A stretch of 64,000 nt of DNA from Zhihengliuella halotolerans (GTDB lineage Bacteria; Actinomycetota; Actinomycetes; Actinomycetales; Micrococcaceae): contig NZ_SHLA01000001.1 of the NCBI RefSeq assembly GCF_004217565.1, positions 310,001-374,000 of the forward strand, read 5' to 3'. The notes below the pieces were generated by a model. That model worked only from the letters and a program-made list of their open reading frames with translations, did not search any database and was not told where the DNA came from. The number at the start of each line of letters is the position of its first letter. Positions within the stretch are counted from its first letter, which is position 1. Of this stretch, positions 1-9,672 are shown piece after piece. The translations under genes were made by a program, and so were the position numbers.

Positions 1-34
1 GCCTCATCGTCCGAGGAGCGCAGCGGCACGGCGA

Positions 35-38
<4 letters not shown>
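1..38 (-). CDS. possible 5' end of an unidentified gene, cut by the window edge
   Basis: Immediately at the ppk stop codon the minus strand offers a TTG start overlapping the TGA (TTGA), followed by an open frame reading about [12 protein letters not shown] to the window edge. Such an overlap would suggest translational coupling to ppk. In actinobacteria ppk is often followed by a NUDIX hydrolase or phosphohistidine phosphatase gene, but only a dozen codons are visible, so the product cannot be named and the start could lie elsewhere. Confidence 0.3.
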
Positions 39-2251
<2,213 letters not shown>

Positions 2252-2348
2252 GGTGCGGTGCGCGTCCTTCCGAGTTCCGTCGTCAGACCGCGCAGGTCGG
2301 CCTGCGGCGGCGCAACGATGCACTGATCAGTCTAGTATCCGGCGGGGC

Positions 2349-3338
2349 CTACGCGTTGCGCGCATACATGACGTCGACGTCCCAGCGCGTGAATCCGAGT
2401 TTCTCGTAGAGTGCGACGGCGGCCTCGTTGTCCGCGTCCACGTACAGCATGACGCCGTGCAGCTCGAGCGTGCGCAGGTGGTTGATGCCGGCGATGGTCA
2501 GGGCCTTGCCGAGGCCCGTGCCCTGGGCGGTCGGGACGACGCCGACGACGTAGACCTCGCCGATCGCGGCGTGCTCGCCCGTGGCATCCGCGCTCGCGGG
2601 GTGCACCTTGGTCCAGTGGAAGCCCTGGATCTCGTCGTTCATGTTGACCGCCAGGAAGAAACCGTCCGGGTCGAACCAGTCCTCGTCCATCCGGGCCTGC
2701 AGGTCGGCCAGGGTCATCGACCCCTGCTCCGGGTGGTGCGCGAATGCGGCCGCGTTGGCCGCCAGCCATTTGTGGTCGTCGTGGCCGGGCATGAACGTGC
2801 GCAGCTTGACTCCGGTCGGAAACGCGGGGGTCGGCAGCTCGTCGTGGCCCGTCAGGCGCATGCGCCAGAGCTCGCGCACCTGGCTCAGGCCGTGCCGCTC
2901 GGCCAGGCGGGCCGCCCCTGCGTGGTTGCCGTGCGACCAGGCCTGCAGGCCCGAAAGATCCGCCTGGACGGCCAGCACGTCGGCCATCGCGGACCCGATG
3001 CCGTCGTTGCGGAAGCTCGGGTGGACGACGAGTTCGAGCGTGCCGAGCGCGTCGGGGGAGTCGGTGTTCTGCGGCAGCACGGCGACGGCGGCGCCAACCA
3101 GCTCGGCGCCGGGTTCCGTCGTCGCCCCGTCGGCGTCCGAGTCCGCGAGGTAGGCGAGGGCCAGCCAGAGGGAGGCGGCGCCCGATCGCAGGTCCACGAG
3201 CGTCTGCTCGGAGAGCGGCGGGTTGCCGTCGGCGGCCTCGGCCGCGGTGGCCAGCGCGAGGATGTCGCGCACCTGCTCGTCGGTCGGGGCCGTGGCCCGC
3301 GTGATGATGCTCCAGTCGGTGTTCGTCTCGGCCGTCAT
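2349..3338 (-). CDS. mshD: mycothiol synthase MshD
   Basis: A 329-residue protein with two tandem GNAT domains. It would catalyse the last step of mycothiol biosynthesis, acetylation of the cysteinyl amine of Cys-GlcN-Ins with acetyl-CoA; mycothiol is the main thiol of actinobacteria. The C-terminal domain shows GEVYVVGVVPTAQGTGLGKA, the acetyl-CoA pyrophosphate loop, and ends ALYEKLGFTRWDVDVMYARN, typical of MshD. The preceding glnR gene is the same neighbour that Mycobacterium tuberculosis has (Rv0818/Rv0819). No clear ribosome binding site is seen; a TAGATT box ends six bases before the ATG, so the mRNA may be leaderless. Confidence 0.93.
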   Translation of the reverse strand: MTAETNTDWSIITRATAPTDEQVRDILALATAAEAADGNPPLSEQTLVDLRSGAASLWLALAYLADSDADGATTEPGAELVGAAVAVLPQNTDSPDALGTLELVVHPSFRNDGIGSAMADVLAVQADLSGLQAWSHGNHAGAARLAERHGLSQVRELWRMRLTGHDELPTPAFPTGVKLRTFMPGHDDHKWLAANAAAFAHHPEQGSMTLADLQARMDEDWFDPDGFFLAVNMNDEIQGFHWTKVHPASADATGEHAAIGEVYVVGVVPTAQGTGLGKALTIAGINHLRTLELHGVMLYVDADNEAAVALYEKLGFTRWDVDVMYARNA

Positions 3339-3403
3339 GGTCTAAATCTAGTCGTCAGGGCCGCAGCCTGCCAGCATTGCCCCGGCGCGAAGCGCGGCGG
3401 GCG

Positions 3404-4111
3404 CTACGAGGCCTCGACGTTGCCTTCGGCCTCACTCACGGTGCGGGCGCTGGCGAACCGGTAGCCGACGTTGCGGACCGTGCCGATGAGCTGCTCGTGA
3501 TCCGCGCCGAGCTTGGCGCGCAGTCGCCTCACGTGCACGTCCACGGTGCGGGTGCCGCCGTAGTAGTCGTAGCCCCAGACCTCGTGCAGGAGCTGGTCGC
3601 GGGTGAAGACGCGGCCGGGGTGCTGGGCGAGGTACTTCAGGAGCTCGAACTCCTTGTAGGTCAGGTTCAGCGGGGCGCCGTGGACCTTGGCCGTGTAGCT
3701 CGCCTCGTCGATCACGACGCCGGAAGCGCGGATCTCGGTCGGATCGTCCTGCGCGCCGTCGCCCGCGCGGCTCGACGCCAGGCGCAGCCGGGCCTCGACC
3801 TCGGCCGGCCCGGCGTTGTCCAGGACCACGTCGTCGGCCTTCCACAGCGGTGAGACGGCTGCCATTCCGCCCTCGGTCAGAATCAGGATGATCGGCGCGG
3901 AGTTGCCGGTCGTGTGCAGCAGCTGGCAGAGGGAGCGGGATCCGGAGAGGTCGCGGCGGGCATCGACCATGATGACGTCCGCGCGCTCGGCGTCCAGCAG
4001 AGCCGTCGCGGAGGCCGGGAAGACCCGCACCTCGTGGGCGAGGAGTTCAAGTGCTGGTAGTACGTCGAACGACGATTCCGACGTGTTCGTCAGAAGCATG
4101 ATGCTAGCCAT
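3404..4111 (-). CDS. glnR: GlnR-type orphan response regulator (nitrogen control)
   Basis: A 235-residue OmpR-family regulator. The receiver half has [18 protein letters not shown] and [17 protein letters not shown], which closely resemble actinobacterial GlnR, including the conserved aspartate of VDAR. As in that family the receiver lacks the usual acidic pocket, and no partner kinase is encoded nearby. The winged helix reads [20 protein letters not shown] ... [16 protein letters not shown] ... RNVGYRF. GlnR controls glutamine synthetase and ammonium transport genes according to nitrogen supply. The ATG at 4111 follows AGAGGAGA with good spacing. Adjacency to mshD supports orthology with mycobacterial GlnR. 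Confidence 0.88.
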   Translation of the reverse strand: MASIMLLTNTSESSFDVLPALELLAHEVRVFPASATALLDAERADVIMVDARRDLSGSRSLCQLLHTTGNSAPIILILTEGGMAAVSPLWKADDVVLDNAGPAEVEARLRLASSRAGDGAQDDPTEIRASGVVIDEASYTAKVHGAPLNLTYKEFELLKYLAQHPGRVFTRDQLLHEVWGYDYYGGTRTVDVHVRRLRAKLGADHEQLIGTVRNVGYRFASARTVSEAEGNVEAS

Positions 4112-4353
4112 ACCGGGTCTCCTCTGGGCTGGTGGACCTACGCGCTCGGCGGGCCGGAATGGTTTTCAGTATATGAGCGGTCAAGTTTCATTCATGTTGC
4201 GTGCTTCACGAAGAGGACACAGTCCCGACATCGGGGCCCGCTCTTGGACGTGTGGTGTTCATACGCGAAAAGCGCGGAAATTCGAGGTTTCCTCTGCCCG
4301 AACGACCGCGCCCGGGCGGGCCGGGAGGGCGTCCGGGGCCCTGATGAGGCAGG

Positions 4354-4989
4354 ATGGGACGCGTGAGGAGCAAAACCATCGCCGCCGCCGCAGTGCTTGC
4401 CGCCGCCGCCTTGATCGTCGGCGCCGTGGCCGCGCGCGCGGGCCTCGAAGACGGGGCCGGCGCGAGCGTGTACCCGATGGCCGGCGTCGTCGCGGTTCTG
4501 ATCGCCGTGTTCGCGTACGGGTGGCCGCGGCTGCTCAAGCTGCCCGACCCGTGGCACATCACGTGGCTGCTCCTGCTGGCCGGCTGGGCCGCGACCCTGG
4601 CGGCCACTCTCACCGCGCTGCCGTCCCCGATGCAGTGGATGCCGCTCTGCCTGGGGCTGGGCGTCGTCGGGGTCTTCGGCAGTCAGCTCGTGCGCGGCAC
4701 GGGCGCCACCCGTCGCCTCGAATCGACGCTCGCCGCCTTGCTGGGACTGCTCGCGACGACGTTCGCCAGCGGCTGGGTCGCCGTCCTGAACCTCGCCGTG
4801 CTGGGCACGAACCCGCTGATCGTGCCGGTCGGCGCCGCCGTCGTGGCGTTGCTCACGCTCGTGGTGCTGCTGATACTCGCCGGGAGGCTCCCGCGTAGCA
4901 CGTACGCGGGGAGCGCGGCGATGACCCTGGCACCCCTGCTGGCCTCGGGAACCCTGGTCTACTTCACACAGCGTCTCCTGCTGCAGTAG
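4354..4989 (+). CDS. hypothetical multi-spanning membrane protein
   Basis: A 211-residue protein made largely of hydrophobic segments, about six predicted membrane helices: residues 8-25, 38-52, 68-86, 94-108, 124-150, 155-174 and a last one near 188-205. It has only short charged loops (KLPDPWH, RGTGATRRLE) and no catalytic motif that I recognise. It is transcribed divergently from glnR and lies 50 bases before a small membrane microprotein gene. ATG at 4354 is preceded by GATGAGGCAGG; a GTG at 4366 is an alternative start. The family is unknown to me. Confidence 0.75.
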   Translation: MGRVRSKTIAAAAVLAAAALIVGAVAARAGLEDGAGASVYPMAGVVAVLIAVFAYGWPRLLKLPDPWHITWLLLLAGWAATLAATLTALPSPMQWMPLCLGLGVVGVFGSQLVRGTGATRRLESTLAALLGLLATTFASGWVAVLNLAVLGTNPLIVPVGAAVVALLTLVVLLILAGRLPRSTYAGSAAMTLAPLLASGTLVYFTQRLLLQ

Positions 4990-5039
4990 CGCGGAACACG
5001 CACCCCAGTATGCGGGTGCAAGTTCGTTAGTATGGGGGC

Positions 5040-5156
5040 ATGGAAAACTACTTGGCACTCGAAATCTTCTTCATCAGCCTGCTGGTCGTGGCGGGTCTGG
5101 GCATGGCGGCCGTGGCCGGGCTGGTCGTCTCCCGCCTGTTCAAGGGCCAGAAGTAG
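5040..5156 (+). CDS. 38-residue single-helix membrane microprotein
   Basis: A very short frame of 38 codons from ATG 5040 to TAG 5154-5156. It encodes MENYLALEIFF followed by an unbroken hydrophobic stretch (residues 9-31) and ends SRLFKGQK, so it looks like one membrane helix with a short basic cytoplasmic tail (positive-inside). Nothing else is plausible in this gap; a longer overlapping frame starting at 5032 is polar and compositionally odd. GGGGG lies just before the ATG. It sits 17 bases before the nitrobindin gene in the same direction, so co-expression is likely. Function unknown. Confidence 0.6.
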   Translation: MENYLALEIFFISLLVVAGLGMAAVAGLVVSRLFKGQK

Positions 5157-5173
5157 GGCGCAGGTCGCACTGC

Positions 5174-5806
5174 ATGGCCATCGAAATCCCCACGGATCTC
5201 ACCCCCGAACTCGTCCCGCTGTCCTGGCTGCTCGGCACCTGGGAGGGCATGGGGCGTCTCGGCGAGGGTGAGGTCGACGACGAATACTTCCTGCAGCGGG
5301 TCCAGTTCGCCAACGACGGCCTTCCGCACTTGCAGTACCGCTCGGAGAGCTGGCTGACCCAGGAGGACGGCACCGTCCTGCGCCCTCTCGCCGTGGAGAT
5401 GGGCTTCTGGCAGCTCGAGCGCGATCAGGTCGACGGCGACGCCGGCCCGGGCATGGTCCCGGGCGACGTCGTGCCGACCCTGCGCACCGCCGCCGACGTC
5501 GAGAAGTACCGCGGCGACGACGGTTTCCGGATCCAGGCGAGCATCGTGCACCCGGGCGGACTCAACGAGCTCTACCGCGGCACCATCAACGGCCCGCGCA
5601 TCCAGCTCGAGACCGATCAGGTCCTGCGCGCCGCCGGCGCCAAGGAGTACACGCAGGCCACCCGCATGTACGGGCTCGTCAACGGCGAGCTGTTCTGGCG
5701 CTGGGACTCGGCCGGCGCGGGCGAATCGCTCACGGCGCACGCCTCCGCGGTGCTCAAGAAGCTCGACGGCGCCTCGACGAACGACGGTGCGGGCGGGTCC
5801 GCCTGA
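5174..5806 (+). CDS. nitrobindin-like haem-binding beta-barrel (FABP family, peroxynitrite isomerase type)
   Basis: A 210-residue protein with the family signature LSWLLGTWEGMGRLGEGEV (residues about 15-34) and a C-terminal TAHASAVLKKL containing the histidine that binds haem in nitrobindins. Mycobacterial and plant members bind ferric haem and isomerise peroxynitrite to nitrate; the same role is inferred here. M. tuberculosis carries a homologue (Rv0813c) close to glnR and the ygfZ-like gene, as here. The first ATG gives the expected N-terminus. A strong hairpin separates it from the next gene. Confidence 0.88.
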   Translation: MAIEIPTDLTPELVPLSWLLGTWEGMGRLGEGEVDDEYFLQRVQFANDGLPHLQYRSESWLTQEDGTVLRPLAVEMGFWQLERDQVDGDAGPGMVPGDVVPTLRTAADVEKYRGDDGFRIQASIVHPGGLNELYRGTINGPRIQLETDQVLRAAGAKEYTQATRMYGLVNGELFWRWDSAGAGESLTAHASAVLKKLDGASTNDGAGGSA

Positions 5807-5819
5807 CCCGCCCGCCAGC

Positions 5820-5871
5820 ACGACGACGGCCGGGGACCATCGCCATCGCGACGGTCGCCGGCCGTCGTCGT
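5820..5871 (+). terminator. long hairpin between nitrobindin and ygfZ genes
   Basis: Perfect 14-bp arms (ACGACGACGGCCGG and CCGGCCGTCGTCGT) flank a further imperfect inner stem GACCATCG/CGACGGTC, giving a stem of over 20 bp. No T-run follows, so it may act as an attenuator or mRNA 3' stabiliser rather than a full intrinsic terminator. Confidence 0.6.
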
Positions 5872-5906
5872 CCCCTCAGACACCACCAGTCGCACAGGAG
5901 CAGCCC

Positions 5907-7028
5907 ATGACGCACGCAGAAGAGAACCCCACCCGGCCCACGCCGTACACCTCGCCGCTGCTCGCCCGCGACGGGGCGATCGCCGGGGACGGCGCCGACG
6001 CGGGCGTCGCCGCCCACTACGGGCGGCCGCTGCCCGAGCAGCGCGCGCTCGAGGCCGGCGACGCGGTCGCCGACCTCTCCCACCGCGGCGTCGTCACGGT
6101 CACGGGTGAGGACCGGCTGACCTGGCTGAACACGCTCTCATCGCAGCACGTCCTGAACCTGGCGCCCGGGCAGTCGACGGAGTTGCTCTTCCTGTCCCTG
6201 CAGGGGCGCATCGACTACGACTGCCGGGTCGTCGACGACGGCACGAGAACCTGGCTGCTCGTGGAGGCCTTCGAGGCGGCGCCGCTGGCCGCGTGGCTCG
6301 ACTCGATGCGGTTCATGATGCGCGTCGAGGTCGCGGACGCCACCGCCGACTGGGCCGTCGTCGCCTCCACGGTCGAGGTCGCGGACTTCGCGGACGATCT
6401 CGTCTGGAAGGACCCGTGGCCCGGCGTCGCAGAGGGCGGCTTCGCCTACTCGGGTGAGGAGCACCCGGGCCGCGACCGGCACTGGTACGAGTACCTGATC
6501 CCGTCCGCCCGGCTCGAGGAGGCGCTCGCCGGGCGCGAACTGGCCGGAACGATGGCGGTCGAAGCCCTGCGCATCGCAGCGTGGCGCCCGCGCTTCGGCC
6601 TCGACACGGACGAGAAGACCATCCCGCACGAGCTCGACCTGCTGCGCACGGCCGTGCACCTGAACAAGGGTTGCTACAAGGGCCAGGAGACGGTCGCCCG
6701 CGTGCACAACCTCGGCCACCCGCCGCGCCGCATCGTCTTCCTGGATCTCGACGGCAGCCACCACACCCTGCCGGTGCCGGGGGCCGACGTCGTCTTCGTC
6801 GACCCCAAGCGCGGAGAGCGCGTCGTGGGCAGCGTGACCTCGGCCGCGCTGCACCACGAGGCCGGGCCGATCGCGCTGGCCGTGATCAAGCGCAACGTGG
6901 ACGCCGACGCGGTCCTGACCGTCGTCTCCGGGGACACCGAGTACGCCGCGTCCCAGCAGCTCATCGTCGCGACCGACGCCGGCCAGGTCGTCGGCCGCCA
7001 GACCGGATTCCTGCGGGGCCCGCGCTAA
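5907..7028 (+). CDS. ygfZ: YgfZ/GcvT-like folate-binding protein
   Basis: A 373-residue member of the YgfZ family, related to glycine-cleavage T protein, which uses tetrahydrofolate in repair or assembly of certain iron-sulfur enzymes. The diagnostic motif KGCYKGQE is present (about residue 254), preceded by IPHELDLLRTAVHLNKG. The N-terminal half has LSHRGVVTVTGEDRLTWLNT, typical of the folate-binding domain. The start at ATG 5907 follows CAGGAG by six bases; an in-frame extension to 5787 would run through the intergenic hairpin. Its stop overlaps by two bases the stop of the convergent GNAT gene. The M. tuberculosis counterpart is Rv0811c. Confidence 0.9.
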   Translation: MTHAEENPTRPTPYTSPLLARDGAIAGDGADAGVAAHYGRPLPEQRALEAGDAVADLSHRGVVTVTGEDRLTWLNTLSSQHVLNLAPGQSTELLFLSLQGRIDYDCRVVDDGTRTWLLVEAFEAAPLAAWLDSMRFMMRVEVADATADWAVVASTVEVADFADDLVWKDPWPGVAEGGFAYSGEEHPGRDRHWYEYLIPSARLEEALAGRELAGTMAVEALRIAAWRPRFGLDTDEKTIPHELDLLRTAVHLNKGCYKGQETVARVHNLGHPPRRIVFLDLDGSHHTLPVPGADVVFVDPKRGERVVGSVTSAALHHEAGPIALAVIKRNVDADAVLTVVSGDTEYAASQQLIVATDAGQVVGRQTGFLRGPR

Positions 7029-7756
7029 CCGAGTGTCGCGGTGCTGACGCTGCCGGCGTCGAGGAACCCGACGTCGAGCGCCAGCTGGTGCGCCGCCGGC
7101 GAGTCCCGCGGGGCGCGCCACTGCGGCGTGTAGCCCTGGGTGAGCGCGTCGTCCGCGGCGACCGCCGTGATGTAGGCACCGAGCCCGTGCCGGCGGATCT
7201 GCGGCAGCGTCACCGTCGCGACGTCGGCGATGAGCCCCTCCCAGATGTTGTACGACGACGTCGCCAGGGGCGCCTGCCCCTCGTCGGCCACGAGCGTGAA
7301 CGTGTGTTCGCGGCCGGAGAGGTCCAGCCCGACGGTGTCGTCCTTGGGGGAGGAGTCCTCGAGCAGGCGGGCGTGTTCGCGCTCGAACGAGACGGACGCC
7401 GTGTCCGAGGGCTCGACGTTCACGGGATCGTCGAGGTAGTACAGCGCGAAGTCTCCGCTGCTGCGCAGGCCCGCGGCGTCGTCGTGCCCGCTGCCCCGCA
7501 GCGCGCGGACCAGCCCGGCGCTGGCGGCGAGGGTGTCGTCGTCGTAATCGGAGAGCACCTCGAGCGCCCACGCGGGGGCGCACAGCACCGTTCCCGTCAG
7601 GTAGCGCAGGAAGAGCACCGAGCCGTCGTCGACGGGCACGGCCAGCCGTTCCGACGGCGCACCCATGGCGGCTTGCTGCAGGGCATCGTCGGGCAGGCCC
7701 AGCCGGCGGGCCCAGACCAACGCGACGATCGCGCGTGTTCCGCTCTCCAACTCCAT
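7025..7756 (-). CDS. GNAT family N-acetyltransferase
   Basis: A 243-residue protein whose C-terminal half resembles an acetyl-CoA-binding GNAT fold: DVATVTLPQIRRHGLGAYI corresponds to the beta4/alpha3 pyrophosphate loop (R-x-x-G-x-G variant) and SPAAHQLALDVGFLDAGSVS to the terminal helix-strand. The N-terminal 130 residues are less conserved and resemble no domain I recognise. The substrate is unknown. It is convergent with ygfZ, with overlapping stop codons, and lies downstream of pfkA on the same strand but behind an intrinsic terminator, so it is likely transcribed separately. Confidence 0.75.
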   Translation of the reverse strand: MELESGTRAIVALVWARRLGLPDDALQQAAMGAPSERLAVPVDDGSVLFLRYLTGTVLCAPAWALEVLSDYDDDTLAASAGLVRALRGSGHDDAAGLRSSGDFALYYLDDPVNVEPSDTASVSFEREHARLLEDSSPKDDTVGLDLSGREHTFTLVADEGQAPLATSSYNIWEGLIADVATVTLPQIRRHGLGAYITAVAADDALTQGYTPQWRAPRDSPAAHQLALDVGFLDAGSVSTATLG

Positions 7757-7848
7757 GGCCTCAGCTTAGGGCCCGAGCGCCGTGAACCGACAGGACGGGG
7801 GGTGTGGCTTCGCGCGCGTGTCCCGGGCGAGGGGCCGAAGCGGGCGCG

Positions 7849-7884
7849 AAAAAGGGCCGGCCCCGCGCGATGCGGAGCCGGCCC
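7849..7884 (-). terminator. intrinsic terminator of pfkA
   Basis: On the minus strand an 8-bp GC stem GGGCCGGC/GCCGGCCC with a 15-base loop is followed directly by TTTTTCG. It lies just after the pfkA stop codon and fits a rho-independent terminator. Confidence 0.8.
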
Positions 7885-7900
7885 GTCTCGAGGCGCGAAT

Positions 7901-8929
7901 CTAGCCGAAGAGGATCGAGGCCTCGTCGTAACGTTCCTGCGGGACGCGCTTGAGGTGGCCGAGGGCGTCCTCGAAGCGGACGCGCTCCACCGTGGTGCCG
8001 CGCAGCGACACCATTTCGCCCCAGGCATGATCGTGGACGGCCGCGACGGCGTTCATGCCGAGGCGGGTGGCGAGCGTGCGGTCGAAGGCCGTCGGGACGC
8101 CGCCGCGCTGGATGTGGCCCAGCACGGTGGCGCGGGATTCGATGCCCGTGCTCTGCTCGATGTCGATGGCCAGGCGTTCGCCGATGCCGCCGAGGCGGGG
8201 ACGGCCGAACGCGTCGAGGCCGCGGTCCGAGTAGGCTTCGTCGGCGCCTTCCGGGATCCAGCCTTCGGCGACGACGATGAGGGGTGCGCGGCCGCGCTCG
8301 TTCGCCTGGAGCACCCACTCGTTGACCTGCTCCATCGTCACGGACTGCTCCGGGATGAGGATGGCGTGGGCGCCGGCGGCCATGCCGGAGTGTAGGGCGA
8401 TCCAGCCTACGTGGCGGCCCATGACCTCGGCGACCATGCAGCGGTGGTGGGATTCGCCGGTGGTGCGCAGGCGGTCCATGGCCTCGGTGGCGATGGAGAC
8501 CGCGGTGTCGAAGCCGAACGTGTAGTCGGTGGCGTCGAGGTCGTTGTCGATGGTCTTCGGGACGCCGACGATGTTCAGCCCGGCGTCGGTTAGGCGCTTC
8601 GCTGCGGCCAGGGTGCCTTCGCCGCCGATCGCGATGATCGCGTCGACGCCGTTGGCGTCCATCATCTTCTGGATGTTCTCCGGGCCGCCGTTCTCGCCCT
8701 CGAAGGGGTTGGTGCGGGACGTGCCGATGATGGTGCCGCCCTGCTTGGAGATGCCGCGGACCGTGGAGCGGGGGAGTTCGACGATGTCGCCCTCGACGAC
8801 GCCGCGCCAGCCGTCCCGGAAGCCGACGAACTCGTGACCGTAACTCTTGATGCCGTTCAGGACGGCGCCACGGATCACGGCGTTCAGGCCGGGGCAGTCG
8901 CCGCCGCTGGTCAAAATACCGATGCGCAT
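7901..8929 (-). CDS. pfkA: 6-phosphofructokinase, group III, predicted ATP-dependent
   Basis: A 342-residue glycolytic enzyme that phosphorylates fructose 6-phosphate. It starts MRIGILTSGGDCPGLNAVIR, has IGGEGTLAAAKRL, the active-site segment PKTIDNDLDATDYTFGFDTA and EVMGRHVGWIALHSG. In pyrophosphate-dependent relatives the GGEG position is GGED; glycine here points to ATP as phosphoryl donor, as in Streptomyces PfkA (inference). The start at ATG 8929 gives the canonical N-terminus; a 16-residue upstream extension is not conserved. It is flanked by its own terminator downstream and the PspC operon upstream. Confidence 0.93.
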   Translation of the reverse strand: MRIGILTSGGDCPGLNAVIRGAVLNGIKSYGHEFVGFRDGWRGVVEGDIVELPRSTVRGISKQGGTIIGTSRTNPFEGENGGPENIQKMMDANGVDAIIAIGGEGTLAAAKRLTDAGLNIVGVPKTIDNDLDATDYTFGFDTAVSIATEAMDRLRTTGESHHRCMVAEVMGRHVGWIALHSGMAAGAHAILIPEQSVTMEQVNEWVLQANERGRAPLIVVAEGWIPEGADEAYSDRGLDAFGRPRLGGIGERLAIDIEQSTGIESRATVLGHIQRGGVPTAFDRTLATRLGMNAVAAVHDHAWGEMVSLRGTTVERVRFEDALGHLKRVPQERYDEASILFG

Positions 8930-9021
8930 GCGCTTCGCTTTCTTCAGTCTGTTCCCGGTTGGTGGCCGGATGGACAAGTAAGCACGACGCTGGGCCTGAC
9001 AGTAAATGGTAGCAAGAACGA

Positions 9022-9055
9022 GACGGTCGCCACAGTGGAGACTGTGACGACCGTC
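9022..9055 (-). terminator. hairpin ending the PspC operon
   Basis: GACGGTCG-c-CACAGT and ACTGTG-a-CGACCGTC form a 14-bp stem with one mismatch and a four-base loop. It lies just after the last PspC gene on the minus strand, followed there by the T-rich CTCGTTCTTG. Confidence 0.65.
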
Positions 9056-9062
9056 AGCGGTA

Positions 9063-9311
9063 TCAGCGGTTCTTGCCGTTGATGAGCTTCTCGAGCGGGA
9101 TGCTGCCGTCCTGCCAGGGCAGCAGCAGCCAGGCGACGATGTAGGCGCCGATGCCGATGACCGGCAGCAGGAAGGAGAGCAGGACGCCGATCCTCACGAG
9201 GGTCGGGTCCCATCCGAACTTGGCGGCGATGCCGCCGGCGATGCCGCCGACCCAGCGGTTCGGGCCACGACGGAAGTTTGTGGAGCGCAGGGCGTCGAAG
9301 AACTTGTCCAT
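9063..9311 (-). CDS. small PspC-domain membrane protein
   Basis: An 82-residue protein that is essentially one PspC domain: FRRGPNRWVGGIAGGIAAKF, then DPTLVRIGVLLSFLLPVIGI and AYIVAWLLLPW form two membrane segments. PspC domains are associated with phage-shock and envelope stress responses. It ends with a basic segment (EKLINGKNR). It is the third gene of a minus-strand operon, four bases after the second, which suggests that it acts with the larger PspC protein and the kinase encoded divergently. Confidence 0.85.
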   Translation of the reverse strand: MDKFFDALRSTNFRRGPNRWVGGIAGGIAAKFGWDPTLVRIGVLLSFLLPVIGIGAYIVAWLLLPWQDGSIPLEKLINGKNR

Positions 9312-9315
9312 AGCG

Positions 9316-9672
9316 TTAGCCTTTCATATTCGTGCGATCAGCGGTGGAGTTGCGGCGGGCTGCCGAGATCCCGCCGACGACCATGATGAGGCCGGCGCCG
9401 ATCAGGATCGAGACCGTGACGAACGCCGGGTTCACCACGATGTCCAGGTACTGGTTGCCCAGCGTCAACGCCCCGAGGACGAAGACGATCAGCCCGAAGA
9501 TCAGCGTACCCAACGGAACCGTGTTTTTGATGGGTGCCGCTGCGGAGGGCTGGTCGGTGCCGGCGCGCGTGATCGGTTCCGTGGGCTGGGCGACGCCGGA
9601 GGTGTCGATCGGCTCGGTCGGGCGGCTGGAGTCGTCGCCGTGCTCTGCGGGTTCGCTGGTGTACTGGCTCAT
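9316..9672 (-). CDS. two-helix membrane protein of the PspC operon
   Basis: A 118-residue protein with a hydrophilic N-terminal half rich in Ser, Thr, Pro and Glu (residues 1-46) and two membrane helices (about 53-72 and 80-102) followed by the basic tail AARRNSTADRTNMKG. No domain recognised. Its ATG overlaps the stop of the upstream PspC gene (ATGA), so translation is probably coupled, and a four-base gap separates it from the next PspC gene. Likely an accessory membrane component of the same envelope-stress unit (inference). Confidence 0.75.
   Translation of the reverse strand: MSQYTSEPAEHGDDSSRPTEPIDTSGVAQPTEPITRAGTDQPSAAAPIKNTVPLGTLIFGLIVFVLGALTLGNQYLDIVVNPAFVTVSILIGAGLIMVVGGISAARRNSTADRTNMKG

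Noticed and set aside
5032-5271. 79-codon frame overlapping the 38-codon microprotein
   Set aside because: Its product is a Ser/Arg/Trp-rich out-of-frame translation running into the nitrobindin gene in another frame.
5787-5906. Longer N-terminus for the YgfZ protein
   Set aside because: It would overlap the nitrobindin stop and read through the hairpin; ATG 5907 has a proper SD and the conserved N-terminus.
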